A stretch of DNA of 64,000 bases from Vreelandella neptunia (GTDB lineage Bacteria > Pseudomonadota > Gammaproteobacteria > Pseudomonadales > Halomonadaceae). Below, piece by piece: positions 28,282-36,926 of the stretch. The notes below the pieces were generated by a model that was given only the letters and a program-made list of their open reading frames with translations, ran no database searches and was not told where the DNA came from. Positions within the stretch are counted from its first letter, which is position 1. Each line of letters starts with the position of its first letter. The stretch covers positions 3,596,001 to 3,660,000 of the forward strand of contig NZ_CP140255.1 in the NCBI RefSeq assembly GCF_034479615.1. Reading direction: 5' to 3'. Made by a program: the position numbers and the translations under genes.

Positions 28282-28321
28282 ACTTAATGCTTTCATTCCT
28301 TTAGCCAAGGTTAGCGTCACT

Positions 28322-29356
28322 ATGTCTGATACGCGCGATACGCTTTTTCGCTACTTGACGCTTCTGCAACTCATTCCCCGTTATCCCGGGCGAATGTCGA
28401 CCCCCGTGTTGAAAGAGAAACTCGCTGAGCGTGGGTTTCATATTGATACTCGGTCGCTACAACGCGATTTGAGCCAAAAACTTTCTACGCAGTTTCCCAT
28501 TGGGTGCGACGATAGCCAGAAGCCCTACCGGTGGTATTTCGATCGCGACTTTCAGTGTCAGTTGCCCGCGCTGGACGTGCCGAGTGCACTAACACTGGTA
28601 CTGGCCGAAGAGTATTTAAAAGGATTACTGCCCCCTGTGGTCGTTGGGCAGTTATCGCCGCACTTTACGGATGCGAGACGGCTGCTTGATGAGATGAGCT
28701 CCAACGGATTGAGCCAATGGGCACGGAAAGTTCGCGCCATCCCCAATGGCAAAGCGCTTATTCCAGCGGCGCTTAATGAAACGACGTGGCAGATCATCTC
28801 TCAAGCCCTGCTGGAGCAGAAACCGGTGGATGTCGTGTACTTATCCCGTGCGACCAAAACGGAAAAGCACTTCACCCTTCATCCCCAAGGGCTGGTTAGC
28901 CGACACAGCGTGACCTATTTACTGGCGACAGTGAACGACTATGACGATATTCGTCAGTTCGCCATGCACCGCATCGAAACAGCCACGCTAAGTGAATCGA
29001 CCTGGCGACCTTTGCACGACTTTGACTTAGACAACTACATAGCGGGCGGGGCGTTTGGCTATCTGCAAGGCAAAGCCCCCGTCACCCTCGTCGCCCAGGT
29101 AGCGCCACAAGTCGCGTGGCTGCTCAGTGAGACGCCACTGTCGGAAACTCAGCGACTGACCTCACTACCTGACAGCAGCTGGCAACAGCTGGAAGCCGAG
29201 GTGCCCGATGATCAACAAACACTGTGGTGGCTGATGGCCATGGGCGCCAATGTCAACGTCCTGGCCCCAACGTCGTGGCAAGAAACGCTAAAGGCGAATG
29301 CAGAGCAGGTACTTGCGCATTACCAACGCACACCGGTCGCGCACGAGACCTTTTAA
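28322..29356 (+). CDS. WYL-domain transcriptional regulator
   Basis: 344 residues. The N-terminus is a winged helix (LLQLIPRYPGRMSTPVL...DTRSLQRDLSQ), the middle a WYL domain (VDVVYLSRATKTEKHFTLHPQGLVSRHSVTYLLA) with a HRIETA motif, and the C-terminus a WCX extension. These are ligand-responsive DNA-binding proteins common in defence islands. The ATG at 28322 is chosen because earlier in-frame codons overlap the preceding gene. It could regulate the PcfJ to OGFr gene string; no clear operator was found. Confidence 0.82.
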   Translation: MSDTRDTLFRYLTLLQLIPRYPGRMSTPVLKEKLAERGFHIDTRSLQRDLSQKLSTQFPIGCDDSQKPYRWYFDRDFQCQLPALDVPSALTLVLAEEYLKGLLPPVVVGQLSPHFTDARRLLDEMSSNGLSQWARKVRAIPNGKALIPAALNETTWQIISQALLEQKPVDVVYLSRATKTEKHFTLHPQGLVSRHSVTYLLATVNDYDDIRQFAMHRIETATLSESTWRPLHDFDLDNYIAGGAFGYLQGKAPVTLVAQVAPQVAWLLSETPLSETQRLTSLPDSSWQQLEAEVPDDQQTLWWLMAMGANVNVLAPTSWQETLKANAEQVLAHYQRTPVAHETF

Positions 29357-29397
29357 CAACTTGCCAACGATAGCCAACCTACTGGAAGGAGATAACG

Positions 29398-29914
29398 GTG
29401 CTCTGTTTTGCTTATGGCTCTAATATGTCTACCCAGCGCTTAGCCGCGCGGATTCCAGCGCGTTTTGTGACCACCGCCCTTCTACCGGCGTATCGCCTAG
29501 CCTTTCATCAGCAAGGCGGTGACGGCTCCGGCAAGTGCGATATTGTACCGGCATCCGATCAGTCAGCTGTCTAAGGCGTTATCTGGGAAGTCGCTTCGCA
29601 CCATAAAGCTGACGTTGGATCGTTATGAAGGGCTCAACGCTGCCTACGATGAAACATGGCTGACGGTAACAGACCTAGCGGGTGACGGGCAATTTGAAGT
29701 ACAGGCATATGTTGGCAAAATTACTTCCATGGGTATGCGCCCCTATACGTGGTACAAGCACCATGTGTTTGCGGGCGCACGAGAACACGGATTACCCGCA
29801 GCCTATGTCCGCGCGCTAGAACGAATTGAAGCTCGAATTGACCCAGACACCGAACGCCACGCACGCGAAATGGTGTTACATGGGCACGACGAACCGTTAG
29901 TGCGGGGAGCATAA
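29398..29914 (+). pseudogene. Broken gamma-glutamylcyclotransferase-like gene
   Basis: From GTG 29398 (ribosome site GGAG) the frame encodes LCFAYGSNMSTQRLAARIP and RLAFHQQGGDGSGKCDIV, the GGCT/AIG2 start. An in-frame TAA follows at about residue 58, then GVIWEVASHHKAD, and a shift to the next frame at about 29613 gives LDRYEGLNAAYDETWLTV, MRPYTWYKHHVFAGAREHG, the rest of the family, ending at 29914. Both a nonsense change and a frameshift are needed to restore it, so it is a true pseudogene. Confidence 0.78.
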
Positions 29915-30417
29915 TGGGAAATGATGAGCGTTTAATCGCGTTTTATCGTGGAGAAGGCCACGATCATAAGGGACGTCGACTCGAAGATATCTGGGTACTC
30001 CCCTCTTTCTGGCTGGAACACACCCACGATTATATTCAGTGGCTGTTTCCTATCCCGGAAATGGGCCGCTTTAACGCCTTTGCGCCGTTATTGACGTCCG
30101 AAGTGCAAGCGGCTTTTGAGAGAGAAGCGTCCTTACGCCAGCGCCAGCAACATTCCCTTGATGTCATGCTGGACTTTTTTGGACTGGAACGCGAAAACTA
30201 CGTCATCACAGCACAGCCCAACCTCTCGATCCAAACGCATATTTGGCTGAAAGCAGGCGGTCATAATCATCTGCGCATTACGCGGATGATCCGCTCGCTA
30301 TTTTTGTGCCATCAGCCAGAACTTGCTCAGGCTTTTCAGCAGTCAGTTATCGATATTGGCACTCAGCATGGCATTGTGTCAGAGAAATCGCTGAATTATT
30401 GGCGAGATGCGATCTAA
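29914..30417 (+). CDS. OGFr N-terminal-domain protein
   Basis: 167 residues with LEHTHDYIQWLFPIPEMGRFN and APLLTSEVQAAF near residues 34-70, the signature of the opioid growth factor receptor conserved domain. This domain is found in vertebrate OGFr and in many bacterial proteins of unknown function. The remainder is helical with an IWLKAGGHNHLRITRMIRSL segment. The ATG shares a base with the stop of the broken GGCT gene, indicating a former operon. Confidence 0.8.
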   Translation: MGNDERLIAFYRGEGHDHKGRRLEDIWVLPSFWLEHTHDYIQWLFPIPEMGRFNAFAPLLTSEVQAAFEREASLRQRQQHSLDVMLDFFGLERENYVITAQPNLSIQTHIWLKAGGHNHLRITRMIRSLFLCHQPELAQAFQQSVIDIGTQHGIVSEKSLNYWRDAI

Positions 30418-30755
30418 AGCAGTTTCAACCGACCGTCCAATACATTCTTACAGGCAATCCACTGTAAAAACATTATAAAAAAAGCATACCTAGAAGATAG
30501 GGAGGTGAGCCTTAGAAGGTAACAAAGGTTTGGCCATACTTTCATGAATAAGTAGCTCCTGATCCACCTATGCTAACGCACCTTGTAGTTAAGGTAACTA
30601 GCTTAGAGCTATCCCCCCATCTGCTCTTGCCACCAACGTTAATCTTGAAAGGCGTAAGGTTGCTTTTATGCGATCCCGTCATGTCGATATTTACCTTAAT
30701 TTTCGACATGAAACATAGTTAATCTTGCGAAATCACCAGAGATTGATGACTCCCC
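30418..30755. other. Gap without recognisable gene
   Basis: About 340 bp of AT-rich DNA after the OGFr gene. No gene, strong hairpin or RNA gene is evident. Confidence 0.45.
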
Positions 30756-30974
30756 TTATTTACCAATGGAAATGAGCGAAGTTTTCAGGCTTTGTTTCGC
30801 TGAGAAAGCTTCTGCTGTTGAGCGCTGCGGATCTAGTCCAGAAAGCCAAGCTAACACATCAGAGAGTAAGTACCTGACATTAAGTCCGCGACGCACGAAT
30901 CGTTGGGCTGGCTCCCCTAACAGCATTCCAGTAACTCTACTTTTCCGTGCAGTCGAAGGGGATGCTGGAATCAA
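30756..30974 (-). pseudogene. Remnant of an AlpA/excisionase-like DNA-binding protein
   Basis: The minus frame encodes RFVRRGLNVRYLLSDVLAWL, the C-terminal beta-hairpin and helix of AlpA/MerR-like HTH proteins (P-x-FVR-G-x-VRY-xSD-xxaWL). The preceding recognition helices are compressed or missing (GMLLGEPAQ), and the only start is a TTG without a ribosome site. It looks like a decayed regulator of a lost integrative element. Antisense frames here are ignored. Confidence 0.45.
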
Positions 30975-31177
30975 TGAAGGAATTCACAACACTGGCTTGA
31001 AGTGTAAATGTACAACCCAAAAACACGCGCTGATTACATCAGCTCATTGAAATTGATTTTTGAAGTGCTTGGAAGAAGGGAACACAACCCGGGCTCACTA
31101 GGCTTGAAGCCTAAAGTAGCAGGAGGAAGACCGAGGGAAAGTCACGTAGTAAAAAGTAAAAAAGGCTATTGAAACAA

Positions 31178-31212
31178 GCGCATTATCAGCCTCCATGAGG
31201 CTGATAATGCGC
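31178..31212. terminator. Long perfect hairpin (16-bp stem)
   Basis: GCGCATTATCAGCCTC and its exact complement are separated by 3 bases. It lies 12 bp beyond the stop of the small gene at 31225-31449 (minus strand). The T-run on that strand is about 14 nt away rather than adjacent, so it may be a terminator, an RNA-stabilising 3' hairpin or a REP-like repeat. Confidence 0.55.
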
Positions 31213-31224
31213 CATGTTCATGTC

Positions 31225-31449
31225 TTAAAACCAGTCATTTTTCTTTAACATACCGATCATTTCCAATAGGTTATTGGGTTCCTCATCGTCTAACCCTTTA
31301 AGATGCTCAACGACTTCAATTTGCTCGTAAGGGTTAGCAATATGCAACATATCGATAGCATCTGCCAGTTCACTCATAACGTCAGTCACCTCTGAAACGA
31401 CCGAAAGGTCACCGCGCTGCAAAGCAGAAAAAAGATCACGAACTTTCAT
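31225..31449 (-). CDS. Small acidic protein of unknown function
   Basis: 74 residues, helical and acidic (ELADAIDMLHIANPYEQIEVVEHLKGLDDEEPNN), with no membrane segment. ATG 31449 has AGGA 9 nt upstream and is preferred to earlier in-frame starts. A strong hairpin follows. No family recognised; it stands alone. Confidence 0.55.
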   Translation of the reverse strand: MKVRDLFSALQRGDLSVVSEVTDVMSELADAIDMLHIANPYEQIEVVEHLKGLDDEEPNNLLEMIGMLKKNDWF

Positions 31450-31736
31450 AGTTTTCATCCTATTTGAAATACCCACTTGGGCAAATCCAAACTATCAAAG
31501 AAACCGGATCCAGCAAGGCCCCTCCAGGCCACTAAATTCTGTTTTTTTGAGAAACCAACAGGACACTAAAATCTACACATCCTTTAGCGTTGGGTCCGGA
31601 CCGGGATATCAAATGCGACTACCAAGAAATAGGACGCAAAAAGGTCTAACGCCCGTATTCCAGCAATTAGACGCAACTGCTAAGCACCAGAATTTCCTAA
31701 AGTGACGGAAAAGCTTACTGTGACGTGGAGATACAC

Positions 31737-31928
31737 ATGCTTGCAAAATACCTGTCAGCTGCGGACCTGGCCTCTCGGTTTGGTGTTTCAAAGGCGACCA
31801 TTTGGCGTTGGAAACGTGAAGGTCAGATCCCCTCACCAATCTATCTGGGTGCTCGCTGTACGCGGTGGCGCGAAGAAGATATCCAGACTTACGAAAAAGG
31901 GTTAATCGCCGACGCGGCGCTCGGCTAG
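31737..31928 (+). CDS. AlpA-family regulator / excisionase-like protein
   Basis: 63 residues starting at the second in-frame ATG (GGAG 6 nt upstream). LSAADLASRFGVSKATIWRWKREGQIPSPIYLG then TRWREEDIQTY is a complete MerR-like helix-turn-helix of the AlpA type. Such proteins control excision or integrase expression of islands and prophages. It lies 340 bp outside the tRNA attachment remnant, so it may belong to an older element at the same locus. A terminator follows at 31959. Confidence 0.75.
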   Translation: MLAKYLSAADLASRFGVSKATIWRWKREGQIPSPIYLGARCTRWREEDIQTYEKGLIADAALG

Positions 31929-31958
31929 GCATAACGGCGATCGACAAATATCTGCTAA

Positions 31959-31983
31959 GGGCTGCGCTGGCAGCCCTTTTTTT
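31959..31983 (+). terminator. Rho-independent terminator after alpA-like gene
   Basis: Stem GGGCTGC/GCAGCCC with a 4-base loop, followed by seven T. Confidence 0.85.
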
Positions 31984-32199
31984 GTGTGTCACCCCGCCGA
32001 GCTCTCTTATGGACAAGGAAGAGGGACTGTCCCTTTTTTGGCTACGAGGTCGGTATACTGAACAGCAGGCACGCGCTGCGAGGCGGCTTCATCAGCCCGC
32101 TCAGAAACGGTTTGCAGCAACGAAAAAAACAGGCAGAATTGGTCTTGAGAGAAACGGCACGCAATACGGCACGCAAATACGGAATTTGGGGAATAAAAC

Positions 32200-32231
32200 A
32201 AAAAAGGCTACCGTTGAAGGCAGCCTTTTTA
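32200..32231. terminator. Bidirectional terminator hairpin
   Basis: AAAAAGGCT...AGCCTTTTT arms around a short interrupted stem give T-runs on both strands. It lies 36 bp from the tRNA-Thr 3' end on the minus strand, so it is probably the native terminator of that tRNA locus. Confidence 0.65.
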
Positions 32232-32266
32232 AGTCTCTAACGTGTTGTTTTTAACCACTTTTTTAG

Positions 32267-32312
32267 TGGTGCCGACACCAGGAGTCGAACCCGGGACCTA
32301 CTGATTACAAGA
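32267..32312 (-). other. 3' half of tRNA-Thr(TGT): prophage attachment site
   Basis: On the minus strand the sequence begins in the anticodon loop (CTTGTAA, anticodon TGT), continues through the variable loop and the T arm (GGGTTCGACTCC) and ends GTCGGCACCA. This matches the gammaproteobacterial tRNA-Thr 3' half. The 5' half (acceptor strand, D arm) is absent, so it is not a functional tRNA. With the tRNA reading leftward, the remnant is the distal end of an element lying to the right, and an intact tRNA-Thr is expected at its other end outside the window. Confidence 0.85.
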
Positions 32313-32405
32313 TATTACAATTTAACATATCAATCAGCGTGTTATGCGAAAAAGAACTATGTAAAAGCCAATCACTGAGGCATTGTAAATCATTAGCTTA
32401 GCGAT

Positions 32406-32693
32406 ATGAACTACGTAGAAAATGGCAGCGAGAAATATGGCATGAAAATCAAGCATTTCACCTATTCCCTACGCAAAGCACCCGACGGTGGCCCCTACGT
32501 TCAGTTTGATATCCGCTTGCAAAATCACCGCGCAAAGATCGGCCTAACCCCAGCCGATACCGTCGAGCTATGGATCACCTACGCAGAAATGCCCACCGTC
32601 GTCGCGGATCTGGTCGACGAACGAACCTGGGAAGGCCACCGGAAAACCATCCTGGCCATGCTTGCCGACCACTACCTAACACCTTTTCACTGA
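32406..32693 (+). CDS. Hypothetical protein at prophage left end
   Basis: 95 residues (or 83 from an internal ATG at 32442), mixed alpha/beta, no motif I recognise. It is the first gene inside the attachment remnant, upstream of the late region and transcribed toward the minus-strand portal gene. Such edge genes in P2-type phages are often lysogenic-conversion genes. Neither start has a strong ribosome site. Confidence 0.5.
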   Translation: MNYVENGSEKYGMKIKHFTYSLRKAPDGGPYVQFDIRLQNHRAKIGLTPADTVELWITYAEMPTVVADLVDERTWEGHRKTILAMLADHYLTPFH

Positions 32694-33024
32694 GCACCGA
32701 AAAAGTGCATGAGTGCGCATGAAAACGCATAAAAAATACACCCCCTTATAACCGCCATTCCGCCCAGCAGTGGCGCGGCCTGAGCACCTGCCGCAATGGT
32801 GCATAAAAACCACTACATTTAGCGCGCGGGCGGGGCGGGGTGACGATAGCGCGGCGCGGGTCGCCGCCGTGGGTGGGTAGGCAGGCCGTACAGCGCGCAC
32901 AAGGCGCGTTCTAATCTTGCGAGTGGTCGGGATAGGGGCAGAATAAGAGCGCTTAAAACGAATAGTAGAGCTAATAAAAAGGCTAATGCGTCTCATTTTA
33001 AAATTGCTTCGTGTGTGCGCGCAC
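32694..33024. other. Gap at prophage left end
   Basis: About 330 bp, GC-rich in the middle (around 32820-32880) with no supported gene. It separates the edge gene from the convergent portal gene and may hold part of the cos region, but I see no identifiable cos sequence. Confidence 0.35.
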
Positions 33025-33048
33025 AAAAAAGCCGCCCAGGTGGGCGGC
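33025..33048 (-). terminator. Terminator of the P-Q operon
   Basis: On the minus strand, stem GCCGCCCA...GGGCGGC is followed by six T. It lies about 20 bp after the portal gene stop. Confidence 0.85.
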
Positions 33049-33066
33049 GTCGATTAGCGGGTCGGT

Positions 33067-34128
33067 TTACTCGGCGTTGGGATCGTCAAGTGTGTAAGGG
33101 TCGAAGCGAACCACCTCTTCACCAACATGCTCGTTTATCTCACGCATTGTTGCTTGAAGCGGCTCTAATTCGTTGGCCACGAATACCCGCGCGGCCTTCT
33201 CGATGTCACCAAAGCCGCCGGTATTCTGGGGGATGATCCCCATCAACTGGGGTGGGATGCGATGACCGGCGAGCTGATCGTCCCGGGTGATGTTCTTGAT
33301 GTTGTAGAACTCATCTTTAGCCGCTACCTCTGAAACCGGGATAATTTGAACGCCGTCCTTCTTACCCCTGGGGGAGTAGAGGAACAGGTTCCGGAAGTTG
33401 CCCGGCCCCTTGCTGTCTTTAAGCGCTTTGCGCATATCGTCGATGTCTTTCTGATCATGCGCGGCATCGTTCACGTACATGATAAAACCAGCGTGCGAGC
33501 CGTTCAGGTAGTACCGGCGGCGGAACAAAGTCGCGCTCTCGTTTAACCAGGCGCTTTGCAGTGAGCCGATATAATCCGGCACCCCGTATATACTTTGATC
33601 GATGTCAGGCTCCAATAGGTGGATGGTTCGGCCCTCGGGCATTTCTACCCGCTCCATATAGTTGGGTATCCACCAATACCGGTCGTCATCGCCCCGGCGC
33701 ATATACTTAGCCGCGCGGTGCTTCAATGCCAACCGACGCCCTAGCCGCCCTTTCACTTCCTCAAGGTACCCATTGCCAAACACCAGATAATCAAGAGCCA
33801 GCGCGCTGAAATCGCGGCGGCTGAGTAGCTGGTTAGGCACAAAGGTTTTCAGCAAAATATTACGCTTAACCTGCATTGCACTACCATGGTGCGGCGTTGC
33901 TCGATAACTCTTAGCCAGAACGCTTAACGGGATCGGCGGCTCATACCACTCATCAGGCGTAAGCCAAACGCCCTCATACCAAACATCACGCATTGAAGTA
34001 ACCGGCTCGGGGTCGCCAAACGTAAACGCCTCCATTCTCCCGCTGTCGGTGGCCACCGCTGGGGCGGCCTTGTCAGTCTCATAGGCATACACGCGGTGGC
34101 GCGGCTTAGCCGCAGCGGTAGTGGTCAT
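33067..34128 (-). CDS. Q: P2 gpQ-like portal protein
   Basis: 353 residues, close to P2 gpQ length. Family features are VWYEGVWLTPDEWYEPPI near the N-terminus, LDYLVFGNGYLEEVKGRLG in the middle and QLMGIIPQNTGGFGDIEKAA toward the C-terminus. It forms the dodecameric head vertex through which DNA is packaged and to which the tail attaches. It overlaps the terminase gene by 4 bp in the same leftward operon, the standard P2 arrangement. Confidence 0.95.
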   Translation of the reverse strand: MTTTAAAKPRHRVYAYETDKAAPAVATDSGRMEAFTFGDPEPVTSMRDVWYEGVWLTPDEWYEPPIPLSVLAKSYRATPHHGSAMQVKRNILLKTFVPNQLLSRRDFSALALDYLVFGNGYLEEVKGRLGRRLALKHRAAKYMRRGDDDRYWWIPNYMERVEMPEGRTIHLLEPDIDQSIYGVPDYIGSLQSAWLNESATLFRRRYYLNGSHAGFIMYVNDAAHDQKDIDDMRKALKDSKGPGNFRNLFLYSPRGKKDGVQIIPVSEVAAKDEFYNIKNITRDDQLAGHRIPPQLMGIIPQNTGGFGDIEKAARVFVANELEPLQATMREINEHVGEEVVRFDPYTLDDPNAE

Positions 34129-35915
34129 TCGTACATCTCCATTAGTGATTTACCGGTGCCCTCTTCGACGGGGCCGTCGACAGGTTCAAATTTGAGTGCG
34201 TGCATCGTCGCCCAAGCCAGATCGGCGTGGCCGGTGGCCTTATTACGCCCGCTCGTATAAGTGAATTGCGTGCCGCTCTTGGTAAGCTCTTTTTTGATCG
34301 ACATAAACGCGGCGGCGAGATCCGACCAACCCGCATCAAACTCAAGCCGACCTTTGCTGACGATCTGCTGAGCCTGCAGCACCATTTGAGTTTTCAGCTC
34401 TACGCTGTAGCTATATCGGGTAACCGTGGGGAACCACTTCTCAACATATTCAGCAACCGCCCCGCCAATGCTGGTGGTATCGATGCCGATATGCCCAATG
34501 TTGTATTTGTCGCGGAACGATTCGATAAACGCGGCTTGGTCTTCGTAGTCTTGTCCCTTGAGCCGGTGCCGCTCCAATACTCGGTGCTTTTCCTCGCGGG
34601 TGCGCGCTGGCAGAACCACCACCAGCCCGGCGCCGTCGCCATCTTCACCGCGGCCGGTCGGGTCGTAACCGATCCAAACCTCCCGGTCACCAACGGGGCG
34701 CGGGGCAAACGGTCGGTAGTCGTCCCAAACCTCCCAGCTATCGACCATGCAGCCCTTGATCACCGTCAGCGGGAACGCGCTTTGTGAATCATCAACAAAC
34801 CCACACATAAGCAGGTTTTCGAACTCATCCGGCGAGTACTCCATGCGCAGTTGATCGAGGTCGAACAGGTCACAGCCCCCCGCGATAGCATCCATCACCG
34901 TCACGATCTGACGCCAATGGCCATCAGGGCAGAGCTTGCCGTTTTTCAGCGCATCGTGAGAAACATCAAACTCGACCCGCTCCGACTTCTTACGCCGTTT
35001 ATTGAACAGATCCCCGTTCCAGAATGGATAGCCCTCGTGGCCAACACTCGACGGCGTCGAAAAATACGTCTGCCGCCATTTCTTATGCATGGCCATGCCG
35101 CTGGTGACCTTCCGGAACTCAGCAAAGCGATGAATCCAGAAGTATTCATCAAGATAAACGTCACCGTGGTAGCCCTGGGCGGTTTTGGAGTTGGTGCCCA
35201 GAAAATGCAGCTCAGCGCCGTTATCCAAAACAATCGGGTCGCCTTTCAGTTCGACATCACACACCTCTTTGACGAACTGAATAATGTAATTGCGGAAGAT
35301 ATGCGCCTGGGCGCGTGATGCAGAAAGGAAAATCTTATTCCGCCCATGCTTGAACGCATCGACGATAGCCTCGCGGGCAAAGTACCAAGTGGCGCCGATC
35401 TGCCGAGACTTGAGAATGTTACGAATCCGGTGCTTCTGCCCCGCCTCATTCCAAACCGCTTGGTACTCAAACAACGAATCGAGGAAAGCCGCTTCAAGCG
35501 CCTCGACCTGTTCCTCATCCAGCGCGTTACGCTTCGGCTTCTTCTTCGGCCCAGCGTTGCGCGCCTCGATATTCGGGTTTAGATCCGCCTCATTGCCGGT
35601 TTCGTCATACTTCCGAACCCTGGCTAACCGTTCTAATTGCCGCCCGAGCAGGTCAATCTCTTTAAAGTCGACCGGCTCTTTTTTCGGCTTAGCCACCAGC
35701 TGAACCATCCGCGCTTCAAGCGTGTACTCAACGCGCTCGGTCGGCGTCTTATCCTCCCACCGGTCGCGTGCCTTCCAGCTATGCACCGTCGCCGGTTTTT
35801 CTCCAATTTCCTCGGCAATACGCGCAACCCGCCACCCCTGCCAGTAAAGGTGGCGGGCAGTCATGCGCGGGGAATCAGTAGCGCTAGGGATCGGGTCGGG
35901 AGCTGTCGTCGTCAT
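34125..35915 (-). CDS. P: P2 gpP-like terminase large subunit
   Basis: 596 residues (P2 gpP about 590). The N-terminus is a helix-turn-helix-like region (ARHLYWQGWRVARIAEEIGEKPATVHSWK). The ATPase has KSRQIGATWYFAREA as the Walker A region and YLDEYFWIHRF as Walker B; the nuclease-like half has IGYDPTGRGEDG and GIDTTSIGG. It drives DNA packaging and cuts cos together with gpM. ATG 35915 is chosen over an upstream GTG at 35948. Confidence 0.94.
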   Translation of the reverse strand: MTTTAPDPIPSATDSPRMTARHLYWQGWRVARIAEEIGEKPATVHSWKARDRWEDKTPTERVEYTLEARMVQLVAKPKKEPVDFKEIDLLGRQLERLARVRKYDETGNEADLNPNIEARNAGPKKKPKRNALDEEQVEALEAAFLDSLFEYQAVWNEAGQKHRIRNILKSRQIGATWYFAREAIVDAFKHGRNKIFLSASRAQAHIFRNYIIQFVKEVCDVELKGDPIVLDNGAELHFLGTNSKTAQGYHGDVYLDEYFWIHRFAEFRKVTSGMAMHKKWRQTYFSTPSSVGHEGYPFWNGDLFNKRRKKSERVEFDVSHDALKNGKLCPDGHWRQIVTVMDAIAGGCDLFDLDQLRMEYSPDEFENLLMCGFVDDSQSAFPLTVIKGCMVDSWEVWDDYRPFAPRPVGDREVWIGYDPTGRGEDGDGAGLVVVLPARTREEKHRVLERHRLKGQDYEDQAAFIESFRDKYNIGHIGIDTTSIGGAVAEYVEKWFPTVTRYSYSVELKTQMVLQAQQIVSKGRLEFDAGWSDLAAAFMSIKKELTKSGTQFTYTSGRNKATGHADLAWATMHALKFEPVDGPVEEGTGKSLMEMYE

Positions 35916-35960
35916 GCCGCCAGCGTACCCGCCGCGCGCGATGCCCACGCCTGCCCTGCT

Positions 35961-35982
35961 TTGTCATGCCAACCCCGCACAA
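35961..35982. promoter_or_regulatory. Ogr-type late activator site A (O/P divergent promoter)
   Basis: TTGT-N14-ACAA inverted repeat in the gap between the divergent terminase and scaffold genes. The same pattern recurs at 42292 and 47411. The dyad centre lies about 90 bp before gene O, allowing a start near 55 bp downstream as in P2 late promoters. The spacing is 2 bp longer than the P2 TGT-N12-ACA element. Confidence 0.6.
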
Positions 35983-36060
35983 CGCGCAACCGTTGAGCCC
36001 AAACGCTTACGCGCGGAACCTGAGCGCTAACCGAACAGCCACCCGCTCAGGAAGCCCAAC

Positions 36061-36870
36061 ATGCCCAAGTCATTCCGCGTCGCCACCGAAGGCGCAACCA
36101 CCGACGGCCGCGAGATCCAACGTGAATGGATCGAGCAAATGGCCGCCAATTACGACCCCAAAACCTACGGCGCCCGCGTATGGGTTGAGCACATTCGAGG
36201 CATCGGCCCGGATAGCGCCTTTGGCGCAATGGGCGACGTACTGTCACTTGAAGCAAAAGAAGTAGACGGCGGCAAGTTGGCCCTGTTCGCAGAAATCGAC
36301 CCCACCGAAGAACTCAAAGCGCTGAACAAAAAGCGCCAAAAGGTCTACAGCTCGATTGAAGTCAATCCCAAGTTTGGCGACACCGGCGAAGCCTACTTGG
36401 AAGGCCTGGCGGTCACCGACTCCCCCGCCTCGCTCGGCACTGAAATGATCAAGTTCAGCCGTGAGGCAGGCGACAAGTCACCGCTAGCCAGCCGCAAGCA
36501 ACACGCTGACAACCTATTCACGGCCGCCGAAGAAGTAGCCTTCGACTTCGAAGAGGAAGAAACGCCCAAGCCCAGCATCGGCGAATTTGTGAAAAGCCTA
36601 TTTAGCCGTCAAGACGCCAAAACCAACAAAGGCTTTGAAGCCTTCGGCGCCGACATCAAAGGCGCGTTCGAAGAGTTCGCCAAGCGTCACGATGAGCTGA
36701 ATGCCGAGCTGGAAAAACGCCCCACCGCCGACCAGTTCACCAAGCTGCAGGCCGATCATGACGCCCTGCAGAAAAGCTTCGATGAGTTGTACACCAAAAT
36801 CGACTACACCCCAGACACCACGCGCCGCGCCCCCGCCACCGGCGGCGGTGAACAGCTAACCGACTGCTAA
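36061..36870 (+). CDS. O: P2 gpO-like capsid scaffold and protease
   Basis: 269 residues. The N-terminal serine protease half contains TTDGREI (D15), VEHIRG (H44) and KVYSSIEVNP (S97/S98), matching the P2 gpO Asp-His-Ser triad order. The C-terminal half is a helical scaffold (AFEEFAKRHDELNAELEKRP). It shapes the procapsid and cleaves itself and the capsid protein. First gene of the rightward head operon. Confidence 0.94.
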   Translation: MPKSFRVATEGATTDGREIQREWIEQMAANYDPKTYGARVWVEHIRGIGPDSAFGAMGDVLSLEAKEVDGGKLALFAEIDPTEELKALNKKRQKVYSSIEVNPKFGDTGEAYLEGLAVTDSPASLGTEMIKFSREAGDKSPLASRKQHADNLFTAAEEVAFDFEEEETPKPSIGEFVKSLFSRQDAKTNKGFEAFGADIKGAFEEFAKRHDELNAELEKRPTADQFTKLQADHDALQKSFDELYTKIDYTPDTTRRAPATGGGEQLTDC

Positions 36871-36926
36871 GCCCTGGCCAGCAAAAAGCCAGCCGCCAGA
36901 GCCACTAAATTCAAGGGATAACACCA

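Noticed and set aside
30766..31050. 94-codon plus-strand frame
   Set aside because: It is antisense to the AlpA-like minus-strand sequence and shows no protein-like pattern.
32267..32312. Functional tRNA-Thr gene
   Set aside because: Only the 3' half from the anticodon loop is present; the D arm and 5' acceptor strand are missing, so it is an attachment remnant.
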